Shown here: positions 36,928 through 45,763 of the stretch, piece by piece
How the letters are laid out: the number at the start of each line of letters is the position of its first letter
Numbering within the stretch: the stretch's first letter is position 1
NCBI RefSeq assembly: GCF_014638275.1
Contig: NZ_BMFJ01000002.1
Location: forward strand, 372,001 to 436,000
Direction of reading: 5' to 3'
DNA from: Primorskyibacter flagellatus
GTDB lineage: Bacteria > Pseudomonadota > Alphaproteobacteria > Rhodobacterales > Rhodobacteraceae
Length of the DNA: 64,000 nucleotides
Position numbers and translations under genes: made by a program
The notes under the pieces: model-generated
The model's input: only the letters and a program-made list of their open reading frames with translations
What the model was told of the DNA's origin: nothing
Database searches by the model: none

Positions 36928-37128
36928 TCAGCGGTCGTAAGGCATCATCGACTTGATGATGCGTGCATCGGGCTCGGACATGGTGGTCGTGCCGCGTGCG
37001 TTACGGATGAACTTGGTGGTGCGCTTGATCATGCCATGGCGCTTGCCGGCCTGGGCGGTGATGACCTTACCCGTGGCCGAAATCTTGAACCGCTTCTTGC
37101 AGCTCGACTTCGTCTTCATCTTGGGCAT
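36928..37128 (-). CDS. rpmI: 50S ribosomal protein L35
   Basis: 66-residue basic protein of the large subunit: [20 protein letters not shown], then [20 protein letters not shown]. The start at 37128 follows AAGGAGAC. First gene of rpmI-rplT. infC is not upstream here; a SulP gene is divergent instead. Confidence 0.97.
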   Translation of the reverse strand: MPKMKTKSSCKKRFKISATGKVITAQAGKRHGMIKRTTKFIRNARGTTTMSEPDARIIKSMMPYDR

Positions 37129-37295
37129 TTCCGTCTCCTTGGTCTTTGAACGGTAGACAGCGCGACTCGGTATGCCACTTGAACCGGACGCGCGGATGAG
37201 CGGGCCGTATATGCGGCCTCCCCCGCCAAAGCAAGCGCTAATGCGTCGCAACCGGAACCCGTGGATCAGGCCCCGCGGAGATTTATCATCATGCG

Positions 37296-38563
37296 ATGAA
37301 ACCAAAGCTGCTCACCACTCTGCCGACCTATGACAGCGCGCAGTTCAGGGCCGACCTGATCGCCGGGGTCACGGTCGCGATGGTGGCCATTCCGCTGAGC
37401 ATCGCCATTGCCATCGCGTCGGGCACCACACCCCATGCCGGGCTGATTACCGCCGTGGTCGGAGGGTTCCTCATTTCACTGCTCGGCGGCAGTCGGGTCC
37501 AGATCGGGGGGCCGACGGGCGCTTTCATCGTGGTGGTCTACGGCGTGGTCGCGGCGCATGGTCACGACGGGCTGCTTCTTGCCACCCTCATGGCCGGCGC
37601 GATCCTGCTGGTGGCGGGGACCCTGCGGGCAGGGCGGCTCGTGCGATGGGTTCCGGAACCTGTTGTCACCGGCTTCACCCTGGGTATCGCCGCCATCATC
37701 GCGACCAGCCAGTTCCCCGACATCCTGGGCCTGACAATGCAGCACGTGCCCGCCGATTTCCTGCCCAAGCTGGCGGCAGTCTGGACCGCCCGCGACAGCC
37801 TGTCCTGGCCGGCCCTCGCGGTCGGAGTGGCAACCATCGTCCTCATCACCACCCTTCGACGCCTTGCCCCGGGCTTCCCCGGCCTGATCGTTGCGGTTGC
37901 GCTGACCTCGGCAGCGGTGAAGCCCTTGCATTGCCGGTGGACACCATCCAGTCCCGCTTCGGTACACTGCCGAGGGCCCTGCCGCTGCCCGCGATGCCCG
38001 AGATCACGGGACAGAAACTACGGGAACTCCTGCCCTCCGCACTGGTCATCGCCTTCCTCGCCGGCGTCGAATCCCTCCTGTCGGCGGTTGTCGCCGACCG
38101 CATGATCGGAGGCCGCCACCGCTCCAACGCCGAACTGATCGCGCAGGGGGCGGCAAACCTCGGCTCCGCGCTTTTTGGCGGTCTGCCCGCAACCGGCGCA
38201 ATTGCCCGCACTGCCACCAACGTCCGCGCCGGCGGCCGCACTCCCGTGGCCGGGCCGATACACGCGGTTACAATCCTTGCCGTGCTGAGTGTCGCCGCAC
38301 CTCTGGCGGGATACCTTGCAATGCCTGCCCTGTCCGGTTTGCTTATCCTGACCGCTTGGAACATGAGCGAGCCGCAGCGCTGGCGGTCTCACCTCGCCGC
38401 TCCTCGCAGCGATCGGATGCTGATCGTCCTGACCTTTGGACTCACCCTGCTGGCCGACCTGACGATCGCGATCGGGGTCGGGGTCGGGGTCGCGCTTGGC
38501 CTTGTGCTGCGTCTGGCGGATCGCGATCCGACGCCACCGGACTGGACGCCGCCCGACCGCTAG
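37296..38563 (+). pseudogene. SulP-family anion transporter, frameshifted
   Basis: Two reading frames encode one SulP protein (sulfate/bicarbonate-type anion transporter). The first runs from [20 protein letters not shown] through GGPTGAFIVVVYGV to PGLIVAVALTSAAV. From about 37920 the homology continues one frame over with ALALPVDTIQSRFG, through LLPSALVIAFLAGVESLLSA and GALFGG-like GSALFGGLPATGAIARTATN to TPPDR. Restoring one G near 37917-37921 (GTGGAAGCC instead of GTGAAGCC) gives an unbroken 420-residue protein. No STAS domain is present. Either a recent pseudogene or a sequencing error. Confidence 0.8.
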
Positions 38564-38784
38564 GGGATCACCCGCGCCAGTACCCGGTAGATCGTGTGCG
38601 GCACCTCGGCCAGCGTCATCTCGACCGGGTGATGTTTCCAGCCGTAGCCGACCACCGCAAAGCCGAGGATCACCACCACCAGCGCGACCCAGGGTCCGCG
38701 TCCTTCGGCAAAGGCCGACACCGCCGAGGGGATCGACAGCATCAGGATCACGATCCCGGAAACGATGATCAGGTCTGTGTCCAT
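38560..38784 (-). CDS. Small two-helix membrane protein
   Basis: 74 residues: helix 1 LIIVSGIVILMLSIPSAVSA, then GRGPW and helix 2 VALVVVILGFAVVGYGW, with a short cytoplasmic tail ending VLARVIP. It lies 24 bp downstream of pyk on the same strand, so it is probably in the pyk operon. Its stop overlaps the convergent SulP stop. Function unknown. Confidence 0.75.
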   Translation of the reverse strand: MDTDLIIVSGIVILMLSIPSAVSAFAEGRGPWVALVVVILGFAVVGYGWKHHPVEMTLAEVPHTIYRVLARVIP

Positions 38785-38808
38785 AAGCCCCCCCTTGCCG
38801 TGGGAAGC

Positions 38809-40254
38809 CTATTCCGGGTCGGCGGCAAAGATCAAACGTTCCTCGCAGGGGGCGATGCGCAGGATGTTGGTGGATCCCGGCACGTTGAAGGGCACGCCCG
38901 CCATGACGACGATCTGGTCCTTCTCTGTCGCGAACCCCTTGGAGCGCGCCATCCGCGCCCCGTTCACCACCGCCTGCTTGAACCGGCTCAGCGTCCCGAC
39001 GACGTAGCAGTTGCATCCCCAGGACAGCGTCAGCTTGCGCGCCGTCCCGCGCAGGGGCGTCAGCGCCAGGATCGGCACGCCGGGCCGTTCCCGCGCGGTC
39101 AGCAGCGCGGTCTTGCCGCCATGCGTGAAACAGCAGATCGCCCTGATGTCCGTCGCCTCCGCGATTTCCCGCGCGGCAACGACGATGCCGTCCGCCACCG
39201 TCGACCGCTCGACCTTGCGCGAGGCGACGAGGATCTCGCGATAGGTCGGATCGGCCTCGACCTGCTGCGCCACAGCGTCCATGGTCGTCACGGCCTCCAC
39301 AGGGTATTGCCCCGCCGCCGATTCCGCCGAAAGCATCACCGCATCCGTGCCCTCGTAGATTGCCGCCGCCACGTCCGACACCTCCGCCCGCGTCGGCATC
39401 GGGCTTTCGATCATGCTCTCCAGCATCTGGGTCGCCACGATCACCGGCTTGGCCGCCGCGCGGCACTTGCGCACCAGCTGCTTCTGGATCGGCGGCACAT
39501 TCTGCACCGGCAGTTCGACCCCCAGGTCGCCCCGCGCCACCATGATCCCGTCCGACACCTTGAGGATCTCGTCAAACGCCTTCACCGCCGCGGGCTTCTC
39601 GATCTTCGACAGGATGGAGGCCCGCCCCGCGGCGAGCATCCGCGCATCCGTTACGTCCTCCGCCCGCTGCACGAAGCTAAGCGCCAGCCAGTCCACGCCA
39701 AGCTGACAGACGAATTCCAGATCGTCCCGGTCCTTCTCCGACAACGCGGCCAGCGGCAGCACCACGTCCGGCACGTTCACCCCCTTGCGGTTGGAGATCG
39801 TGCCCCCCGCCACGACCTCGCAGTCGGCGAAATCCTTGCCGCAATCGACGACCTTCAGGCGGATCTTGCCGTCGTTCACCAGCAGGTTGGCCCCCGGCTC
39901 CAGCACCGCGAAGATCTCCGGATGCGGCAGGGTCACGCGGGTGGCATCCCCCTCCGCCTCGCCGAGGTCGAGCCGGAACCGCGCGCCCTCGGCCAGCTCC
40001 TCGGACCCGTTGGCAAAGACCCCGACCCGCAGCTTCGGCCCCTGAAGATCGGCGAGGATGCCGATATTGCTGTCGAGGTCCCGCTCCACCTCGCGGATGA
40101 TGCGATGCCGCTCGCGGATTTCGTCGTGGCTGCCGTGGCTCATGTTCAGACGGAATACGTCGGCCCCGCTTTCGTGCAGCTTGCGGATCATCTCGTAGGT
40201 CGAGGATGAAGGCCCAAGGGTCGCCACGATCTTGGTGCTGCGCTGCCGTCTCAT
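38809..40254 (-). CDS. pyk: Pyruvate kinase
   Basis: 481-residue glycolytic enzyme making pyruvate and ATP from phosphoenolpyruvate and ADP. Conserved segments: STKIVATLGPSS, FRLNMSHGSH, ADLQGPKLRVG, catalytic Lys loop LSKIEKPAAVKAFDEIL, and metal-binding MVARGDLGVELP. The C-terminal allosteric domain has AICCFTHGGKTALLTARERP and LSWGCNCYVVG. A small membrane protein gene follows in the same direction. Confidence 0.97.
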   Translation of the reverse strand: MRRQRSTKIVATLGPSSSTYEMIRKLHESGADVFRLNMSHGSHDEIRERHRIIREVERDLDSNIGILADLQGPKLRVGVFANGSEELAEGARFRLDLGEAEGDATRVTLPHPEIFAVLEPGANLLVNDGKIRLKVVDCGKDFADCEVVAGGTISNRKGVNVPDVVLPLAALSEKDRDDLEFVCQLGVDWLALSFVQRAEDVTDARMLAAGRASILSKIEKPAAVKAFDEILKVSDGIMVARGDLGVELPVQNVPPIQKQLVRKCRAAAKPVIVATQMLESMIESPMPTRAEVSDVAAAIYEGTDAVMLSAESAAGQYPVEAVTTMDAVAQQVEADPTYREILVASRKVERSTVADGIVVAAREIAEATDIRAICCFTHGGKTALLTARERPGVPILALTPLRGTARKLTLSWGCNCYVVGTLSRFKQAVVNGARMARSKGFATEKDQIVVMAGVPFNVPGSTNILRIAPCEERLIFAADPE

Positions 40255-40419
40255 CTGCCACTCCTGTCTGCCGCCGGGCCCGTTCCCCGGACGCTATCAA
40301 TCCGCCCCGGCATATGCCACCTCTCGTGACATCCGCGTGACGTCCCCCGCCCCCGATTGACCATTTTCCCCGCCCCTGCCAGCCTGTCGGGCAGCCCCTC
40401 CCGCAGGAAAGGACACCCG

Positions 40420-40731
40420 ATGGACGATCAGACCCGCATCGAACTCGAAGCCGCCGCCTTCCGTCGCCTCCGCCAGCATCTAATGCAGGACCGCCCGGAT
40501 GTCGCGAACATCGACCTGATGAACCTCGCCGGGTTCTGCCGCAACTGCCTGTCCCGCTGGTATCAGGAAGCCGCGAACGAGCGTGGTATCGAGATGGACA
40601 AGGAAGAGGGACGGGAGATCTTCTATGGCATGCCCTATGCCGAGTGGCGCGCCGCGCAGGAAGCCGCGTCGGACGACCAGAAGGCCGCCTTCGAGAAGGC
40701 CTTTGCAGAGAACGTCGGCCGGAAGGACTGA
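40420..40731 (+). CDS. DUF1244 family protein
   Basis: 103-residue protein widespread in proteobacteria, no known function. Conserved: AAAFRRLRQHLMQDRPDVAN, then IDLMNLAGFCRNCLSRWYQE and YGMPYAEWRA. Two cysteines in GFCRNCLSRW might bind metal. The ATG at 40420 has AGGAAAGGA upstream. Divergent from pyk. Confidence 0.9.
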   Translation: MDDQTRIELEAAAFRRLRQHLMQDRPDVANIDLMNLAGFCRNCLSRWYQEAANERGIEMDKEEGREIFYGMPYAEWRAAQEAASDDQKAAFEKAFAENVGRKD

Positions 40732-40820
40732 GCCCTCCGGACCCGGAACCGAACCGCGCTCAGCTCTGCCCTTCCCGCACAGGGATGACTTCCCGGCCCC
40801 CGTCCGCCCGCCCGTTCACA

Positions 40821-40849
40821 GCAAAAAGCCCCGGCGCGAACGCCGGGGC
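40821..40849 (-). terminator. Rho-independent terminator of glnK-amt
   Basis: A perfect 9-bp stem, GCCCCGGCG (40828-40836) and CGCCGGGGC (40841-40849), with loop CGAA, is followed on the minus strand by TTTTTGC. It lies 30 bp after the amt stop. Confidence 0.92.
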
Positions 40850-40878
40850 AGGTCTCTCTGACTGATGGGAGGAGGATA

Positions 40879-42213
40879 TCAGCCCTTGGAGAATTCGGGA
40901 TAGGCTTCCATGCCCAGCTCCGCCATGTCGAGCCCGGTGATTTCCTCTTCTTCGGAAACACGGATTCCCATGATCATCTTCAGGATGAACCAGACCACGG
41001 CAGAGACGACGAAGGTGAACACACCGACGACGATGATGCCGTAGAGCTGCGTGCCAAGCGACGCGTCGCCATTGGTCAGGACAACCGCGATGGTGCCCCA
41101 GATGCCGCAGATCAGGTGGACCGGGATCGCGCCGACGACGTCGTCGATCTTCAGCTTGTCGAGAACCGGCACGGCCAGCACGCAGAGCACACCGCCCACG
41201 GCACCGATCAGGGTCGCCGCGCCAAGCGACGGCGTCAGCGGTTCCGCGGTGATCGACACGAGGCCGGCCAGCGCACCGTTCAGCACCATGGTCAGGTCCG
41301 GCTTGCCGTACATCACCTGGGTCAGGATCATCGCCGCGATCGCACCGCCGGCAGCCGCCGTGTTGGTGTTCGAGAAGATGCGCGAGACATCCGCAACGTC
41401 ACCGACCGAACCCATGGCCAGCTGCGAACCGCCGTTGAAACCGAACCAGCCGAGCCACAGGATGAACGTCCCGAGCGTGGCGAGGGTCAGGTTGGAACCC
41501 GGCATCGGAACGGTTTTGCCGTCCTTGTACTTGCCGATCCGCGGCCCGAGGATGATCGCACCTGCCAGAGCGGCCCAGCCACCCACGGAGTGCACGACGG
41601 TCGAACCCGCGAAGTCGAGGAACCCGGCGCCGTCAAGGAAACCGCCGCCCCATTTCCAGGATGCGGAAAGCGGATAGATGATGGAGGTCAGGATGATCGT
41701 GAAGATCAGGAACGGCCACAGTTTGATGCGCTCGGCCAGCGTACCGGACACGATGGACGCGGTTGCGGCACAGAACATCAGCTGGAAGAAGAAGTCCGAT
41801 CCGGTTGCGGCATAGCCGTAGTCGTCCGCCGCATCCGCGGTCACACCGACGGCTTCAAGAACACCGGGGCCCCAGACGCCCGACAGCACGCCCTCGATCG
41901 ACCAGGTGCCGAGCGGGTACATCAGGTTGTAGCCGATGAGGTAGTAGAAGATCGACGCGAGGCCGAACAGCGCCACGTTCTTCATCAGCTGCATCGTCAC
42001 GTTCTTCGACCGGACCAGGCCGGCCTCGAGCATGGCAAAGCCGCAGGCCATGAAGAACACCAGGAAACCGCCGACCAGGAACAGGACGGAGTTCAGGATG
42101 AACACGGTATCGGTGGACGGGTTGGTCCCCGGAACCGGCCCGTCTTGCGCCAGACCGAGGCTGGGCGCCGCGATCACAGCGGCAGCGAGGCCCAGTTTCG
42201 TCAGAGTTTTCAT
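40879..42213 (-). CDS. amt: Ammonium transporter Amt
   Basis: 444-residue trimeric inner-membrane ammonium channel. Signal-like N-terminus (LGLAAAVIAAPSLGLAQ), then about eleven helices. Family motifs include GFAMLEAGLVRSKN, DFAGSTVVHSVGGWAALAGA and the C-terminal GLDMAELGMEAYP that contacts GlnK. Pore histidines lie in VVHSVGG and the later AIPVHLICGIWG. Start at 42213 has AAGGAAAG upstream. It lies 29 bp after glnK, the classic nitrogen-regulated pair. Confidence 0.97.
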   Translation of the reverse strand: MKTLTKLGLAAAVIAAPSLGLAQDGPVPGTNPSTDTVFILNSVLFLVGGFLVFFMACGFAMLEAGLVRSKNVTMQLMKNVALFGLASIFYYLIGYNLMYPLGTWSIEGVLSGVWGPGVLEAVGVTADAADDYGYAATGSDFFFQLMFCAATASIVSGTLAERIKLWPFLIFTIILTSIIYPLSASWKWGGGFLDGAGFLDFAGSTVVHSVGGWAALAGAIILGPRIGKYKDGKTVPMPGSNLTLATLGTFILWLGWFGFNGGSQLAMGSVGDVADVSRIFSNTNTAAAGGAIAAMILTQVMYGKPDLTMVLNGALAGLVSITAEPLTPSLGAATLIGAVGGVLCVLAVPVLDKLKIDDVVGAIPVHLICGIWGTIAVVLTNGDASLGTQLYGIIVVGVFTFVVSAVVWFILKMIMGIRVSEEEEITGLDMAELGMEAYPEFSKG

Positions 42214-42242
42214 ATTCACTTTCCTTTCCCTGTCCGCAGGCG

Positions 42243-42581
42243 TCACAGCGCGTCGGCGTTGGTTTCGCCGGTCCGCACGCGAACGGCCTGCTGGATGTCC
42301 AGCACGAAGATCTTGCCGTCGCCGATTTTCCCGGTCTTGGCGGTGTTCGTGATCGTCTCGACGACCTGGTCGGCCATCTCGGCAGACACGGCGATCTCAA
42401 GCTTGATCTTGGGCACGAAGTTTACGGCGTATTCTGCGCCACGATAAATCTCCGTGTGACCCGACTGAGAGCCGAAGCCCTTGATTTCCGTCACCATCAT
42501 GCCACGCACGCCGATTTCAGTCAGCGCCTCGCGGACCTCCTCCAGCTTGAACGGCTTGATTGTCGCAATGATGAGTTTCAC
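42243..42581 (-). CDS. glnK: P-II nitrogen regulatory protein GlnK (GTG start)
   Basis: 112-residue trimeric signal protein that blocks Amt and reports nitrogen/energy state. The T-loop HTEIYRGAEYAVNF has uridylylation Tyr51; C-terminal B/C loops include KTGKIGDGKIFVLDIQQAVR. The start is GTG at 42581: VKLIIATIKP aligns exactly with the invariant P-II N-terminus, GGAAGGG lies upstream and the length is then exactly 112. An in-frame ATG at 42632 would add 17 non-conserved residues. Confidence 0.96.
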   Translation of the reverse strand: MKLIIATIKPFKLEEVREALTEIGVRGMMVTEIKGFGSQSGHTEIYRGAEYAVNFVPKIKLEIAVSAEMADQVVETITNTAKTGKIGDGKIFVLDIQQAVRVRTGETNADAL

Positions 42582-42840
42582 TGATTTTCCCTTCCATAAC
42601 TCGGGGCGCGAACCCCGCCTTTGGCACCGCAAGCCTAAGACTCCATCGCCGCATGATCGGAAGCGGACCCGTCCGCCGGGTAGAGTCTTTCCGATGTTCG
42701 TGCAGAAATTTTGTGCGATTTTTCATTTATGCACATTTTTGAGGCGAAATTGAAACGGTCAATTTTCCTCAATCCGCTCTACATCTGCCCCGCGAACCTC
42801 TATATTCGTCGCAAAATACGAAGGTGCCGGGCAGGACCAG
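42582..42840. promoter_or_regulatory. AT-rich divergent control region of glnK-amt and the PBP gene
   Basis: About 260 bp without a gene, markedly AT-rich from 42700 to 42790. It contains TGTGC...GCACA half-sites within TTGTGCGATTTTTCATTTATGCACA (42711-42735; arms not contiguous). NtrC sites contain TGCAC/GTGCA half-sites at shorter spacing, so this is only suggestive. No sigma-54 element in the glnK direction was recognised. Confidence 0.35.
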
Positions 42841-45018
42841 ATGAGTGATTCAGGACGACGCAAGCCGCCCCTCGTGGCCGACCGCCGCTATGGCAGAAGC
42901 GGGGGCGGATCCCGTGCGGAAGACACGAAGGCGAAGCCCGCGAAATCCGCCCGCAAGCGCCGCGCCCCCGCCCCCCGCCGCAAGCCGCGCGGCCCGATCG
43001 GCCTGATCGCGGCGCTGATCGGATGGGTCTGGCGCATCGCCTGGGGCATGACCTGGCGGCTCGGCCTTGTCCTCGTCCTGATCCTCGGGGGCGCCGTCGC
43101 CTTCACCGCCTCCTCCATGCCCCCGCTCGAAGACCAGCTCGACGGCCGCGCCCGCGGCTCCGTCACTATGCTGGACGACGAGGGGCAGGTCTTTGCCTGG
43201 CGCGGCGACCAGTTCGGCGGCGTGGTGACCACCGAAACCGTGTCGCCCTACCTCAAGCACGCCATCATCGCGACGGAGGACAAGCGCTTCTACCGTCACA
43301 TCGGCATCTCGCCGCGCGGCATCGCTTCCGCCATCCGCATCAACCTCTCCGAAGGGCGCGGCCCGCTGTCGGGCCATGGCGGCTCCACCATCACGCAGCA
43401 GACGGCCAAGCTGTTGTGCATCGGCGAACCCTACGATCCCGAGGTCTGGAAAAGCGAAGCGGAATACGAGGCCGACTGTCGCGCCACCACGATCGGCCGC
43501 AAGCTGAAGGAGGCGATCTACGCCCTCGCCCTCGAAGCGCGCTATTCCAAGGACGACGTCCTCACCATCTACATGAACCGCGCCTTCCTCGGCGCCGGTG
43601 CGCGCGGGTTCGAAGCCGCCAGCCAGCGCTATTTCGGCAAGTCCGCCGCCGACGTCACCCCGGCGGAGGCCGCGATGCTTGCCGGTCTGCTCGTCGCACC
43701 GACCCGCTACGCCCCGACTGCCGACCTTGCCCGGTCGCAGAACCGCGCCAACGTCATCGTCGGGCTGATGCGCGACCAGGGCTACCTGACCGAGGCGGAG
43801 GCGGAGAACGCCCGCGCCAACCCCGCCGAACTCTCCGAAGCGGCGGAGGCCCGCGCCGGTGGATATTTTGCCGACTGGATCATGTCCTCCGGCCCCGACT
43901 TCCTGACCCGCAAGACGACAGAGGATGTGGTGATCCGCACCACGCTCGACCAGCGGCTCCAGAAGGCGGCGGAGGATGGCGTGAAGGCCGTCTTCGACAC
44001 CAAGGTCCGCGAAGGCTCCGAAGCCCAGGCCGCCGTGGTGGTGATGAGCGCGGACGGCGCCGTGCGCGCCATGGTCGGCGGCCGCAAGACCAAGGTCTCC
44101 GGCGCCTTCAACCGTGCCACGCAGGCGCTGCGCCAGACCGGATCGTCCTTCAAGCCCTTCGTCTACGCAACGGCGCTGGAGCTCGGCTATCACTGGTACG
44201 ACACGGTGGAAGACACGCCGCTCACCATCGACATACCCGGTTCCGGCCCCTGGTCGCCCGACAACTACGACCACCGTTTCCGCGGCACCGTGACCCTGGC
44301 GCAGGCGCTGGAGAATTCGCTCAACATCCCCGCGGTCCGGGTTGCCGACGCGGTCGGCCTGGACCTCGTGCGCAAGATCGCCGGGGATTTCGGCATCCAG
44401 TCCGACCTGGCACAGGGCCCAGCCCTCGCGCTCGGCGCCTCAGAATCCACGCTGATCGAAATGACCGGCGCCTATGCCGGCATCCTCAACGGCGGATCGT
44501 CCGTCACACCCTACGGGCTGATCGAACTGCGCCTGCAGGGCCAGTCGGAACCGCTGATGGACAACGAAGGCGGTATCGGCGAACGGGTCATCCGCGAAGA
44601 CGCCGCCCGCGAACTCATATGGATGATGCGTAACGTGGTCACCTCCGGCACCGGCACCCGCGCCGGGCTGCCCGACCGCGAGGTCGCGGGCAAGACCGGA
44701 ACCACCTCCGCGGCACGGGACGCCTGGTTCATCGGCTTCAGCGCCGACTACGTGGCCGGGGTCTGGATGGGCTACGACGACAACACGCCGCTGACAGGCG
44801 TCACCGGCGCGGGCCTGCCGGCGGAGATCTGGCACGAGGTCATGGTCCGCGTACACGAAGGCCTGCCCGTCAATCCGCTGCCCATGGCCCGGCCCGATCC
44901 GCCAGTCCAGCAGCCCTCCGTCGCCGACAGCTCAAACGCCCCCCGTGCCGCACCCGCCCCGCGCCGCGAGGACCCGATCGAACGCCTTCTGCGCAACATC
45001 TTCGGCATCCGGAACTGA
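42841..45018 (+). CDS. Class A penicillin-binding protein (PBP1A/1C-like transglycosylase-transpeptidase)
   Basis: 725-residue peptidoglycan synthase. A cytoplasmic Arg/Lys-rich tail (to about 55) and one anchor (about 71-91) precede the GT51 glycosyltransferase with ATEDKRFY (catalytic Glu146) and GGSTITQQ. The transpeptidase has SxxK Ser435 (TGSSFKPF), SxN in ENSLNIPA and KTG 618-620 (AGKTGTT). A Pro-rich C-terminal tail follows. AGGA lies upstream of the ATG at 42841. Confidence 0.95.
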   Translation: MSDSGRRKPPLVADRRYGRSGGGSRAEDTKAKPAKSARKRRAPAPRRKPRGPIGLIAALIGWVWRIAWGMTWRLGLVLVLILGGAVAFTASSMPPLEDQLDGRARGSVTMLDDEGQVFAWRGDQFGGVVTTETVSPYLKHAIIATEDKRFYRHIGISPRGIASAIRINLSEGRGPLSGHGGSTITQQTAKLLCIGEPYDPEVWKSEAEYEADCRATTIGRKLKEAIYALALEARYSKDDVLTIYMNRAFLGAGARGFEAASQRYFGKSAADVTPAEAAMLAGLLVAPTRYAPTADLARSQNRANVIVGLMRDQGYLTEAEAENARANPAELSEAAEARAGGYFADWIMSSGPDFLTRKTTEDVVIRTTLDQRLQKAAEDGVKAVFDTKVREGSEAQAAVVVMSADGAVRAMVGGRKTKVSGAFNRATQALRQTGSSFKPFVYATALELGYHWYDTVEDTPLTIDIPGSGPWSPDNYDHRFRGTVTLAQALENSLNIPAVRVADAVGLDLVRKIAGDFGIQSDLAQGPALALGASESTLIEMTGAYAGILNGGSSVTPYGLIELRLQGQSEPLMDNEGGIGERVIREDAARELIWMMRNVVTSGTGTRAGLPDREVAGKTGTTSAARDAWFIGFSADYVAGVWMGYDDNTPLTGVTGAGLPAEIWHEVMVRVHEGLPVNPLPMARPDPPVQQPSVADSSNAPRAAPAPRREDPIERLLRNIFGIRN

Positions 45019-45077
45019 TCCGCCACCGCGCGGGATTCACCCGCCGACCACCCTTTCCCGGGTGTGGCAGACCGCTT

Positions 45078-45151
45078 CCTTCCTCTTTCGTCGCAAGTAA
45101 TGTCCCCGGGGAAGTCGGCCTCAGGCCGGCGGGGGCAAAGCCCCTGCGCGA
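45078..45151 (-). repeat. Family A-like 3'-trailing repeat (copy 7, divergent)
   Basis: Minus strand after mlaC: GGGGCTTTGCCCC, then GCCGGCCTGAGGCCGAC, then CCCCGGGGACATTACTTGCG and ACGAAAGA. Same three-part plan and sense orientation as the others, but the core is diverged. Confidence 0.5.
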
Positions 45152-45763
45152 TCAGCCCGCCTTGCGCAGATCGCCGATCAGCCCGTCGATGTTGCCGCGA
45201 TTGCGGTCCAGCATCGCACCGATCTCGGTCTTTTCGGTCAGCCGCATGGAAATCCCCTCGATCACCATGTCGAAGAACAGGTCCTTGCCGGAGCGGTCGG
45301 AGACGAGGAATTTCACCTCGAACGGCGACTCGCCGCGAAGATGGGCGGTGGCGATGACCTCGTGCCAGGTCTTGACCTGCCGCACTCCCGTCACCTCGAT
45401 CCGTCCGCCAACGAATTCCTGGAACCGCTTGCCGTACTTGCGGGCGATATAGCCCCGGAAGGCCTCCACGAAGGCGTTCATCTGCGCCGGAGAGGCACGC
45501 CGCGCATCCGCGCCAAGCGTCGACTGTGCGATGATGGCCACATCGGCATAGCGCGCAAAGATCTTCTCGAACGAGGAAATCATCACCGGCAGCGACCCGC
45601 CTCCGGCGATGACCCGGTTGATCTCCGCCACAAGGCTGTCGACCAGCGACCGCGCCGCCGCATCCGTCAGCGCCAGCGCGCGCAGCGGCACCAGCGCCGC
45701 GAGCGCCGCAGCCGAGCCGAGAAGACCGCGCCGGGTCAGCTTACTGGTCGTAAGGGTCGTCAT
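45152..45763 (-). CDS. mlaC: MlaC/Ttg2D-family phospholipid-binding protein
   Basis: 203-residue periplasmic protein. A Tat-like leader (TRRGLLGSAAALAALVPLRA) is followed by the MlaC domain: LVAEINRVIAGGG, QMNAFVEAFRGYIARKYGKR and DMVIEGISMRLTEKTEIGAM. It shuttles phospholipids between outer-membrane MlaA and an MlaFED importer. The start at 45763 overlaps the mlaA stop by 23 bases. The MlaFED ABC genes are not in this window. Confidence 0.9.
   Translation of the reverse strand: MTTLTTSKLTRRGLLGSAAALAALVPLRALALTDAAARSLVDSLVAEINRVIAGGGSLPVMISSFEKIFARYADVAIIAQSTLGADARRASPAQMNAFVEAFRGYIARKYGKRFQEFVGGRIEVTGVRQVKTWHEVIATAHLRGESPFEVKFLVSDRSGKDLFFDMVIEGISMRLTEKTEIGAMLDRNRGNIDGLIGDLRKAG

Noticed and set aside
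38470-38500. GGGGTC tandem repeat as a minisatellite or phase-variation tract
   Set aside because: It is inside the SulP coding region, encodes a Gly-Val membrane helix, and has only three six-base units, which keep the frame if changed.
42620-42636. TTGGCACCGCAAGCC as a sigma-54 promoter
   Set aside because: It resembles a -24/-12 element but points rightwards, away from glnK and more than 200 bp from the PBP gene; the -12 GC context is also imperfect.
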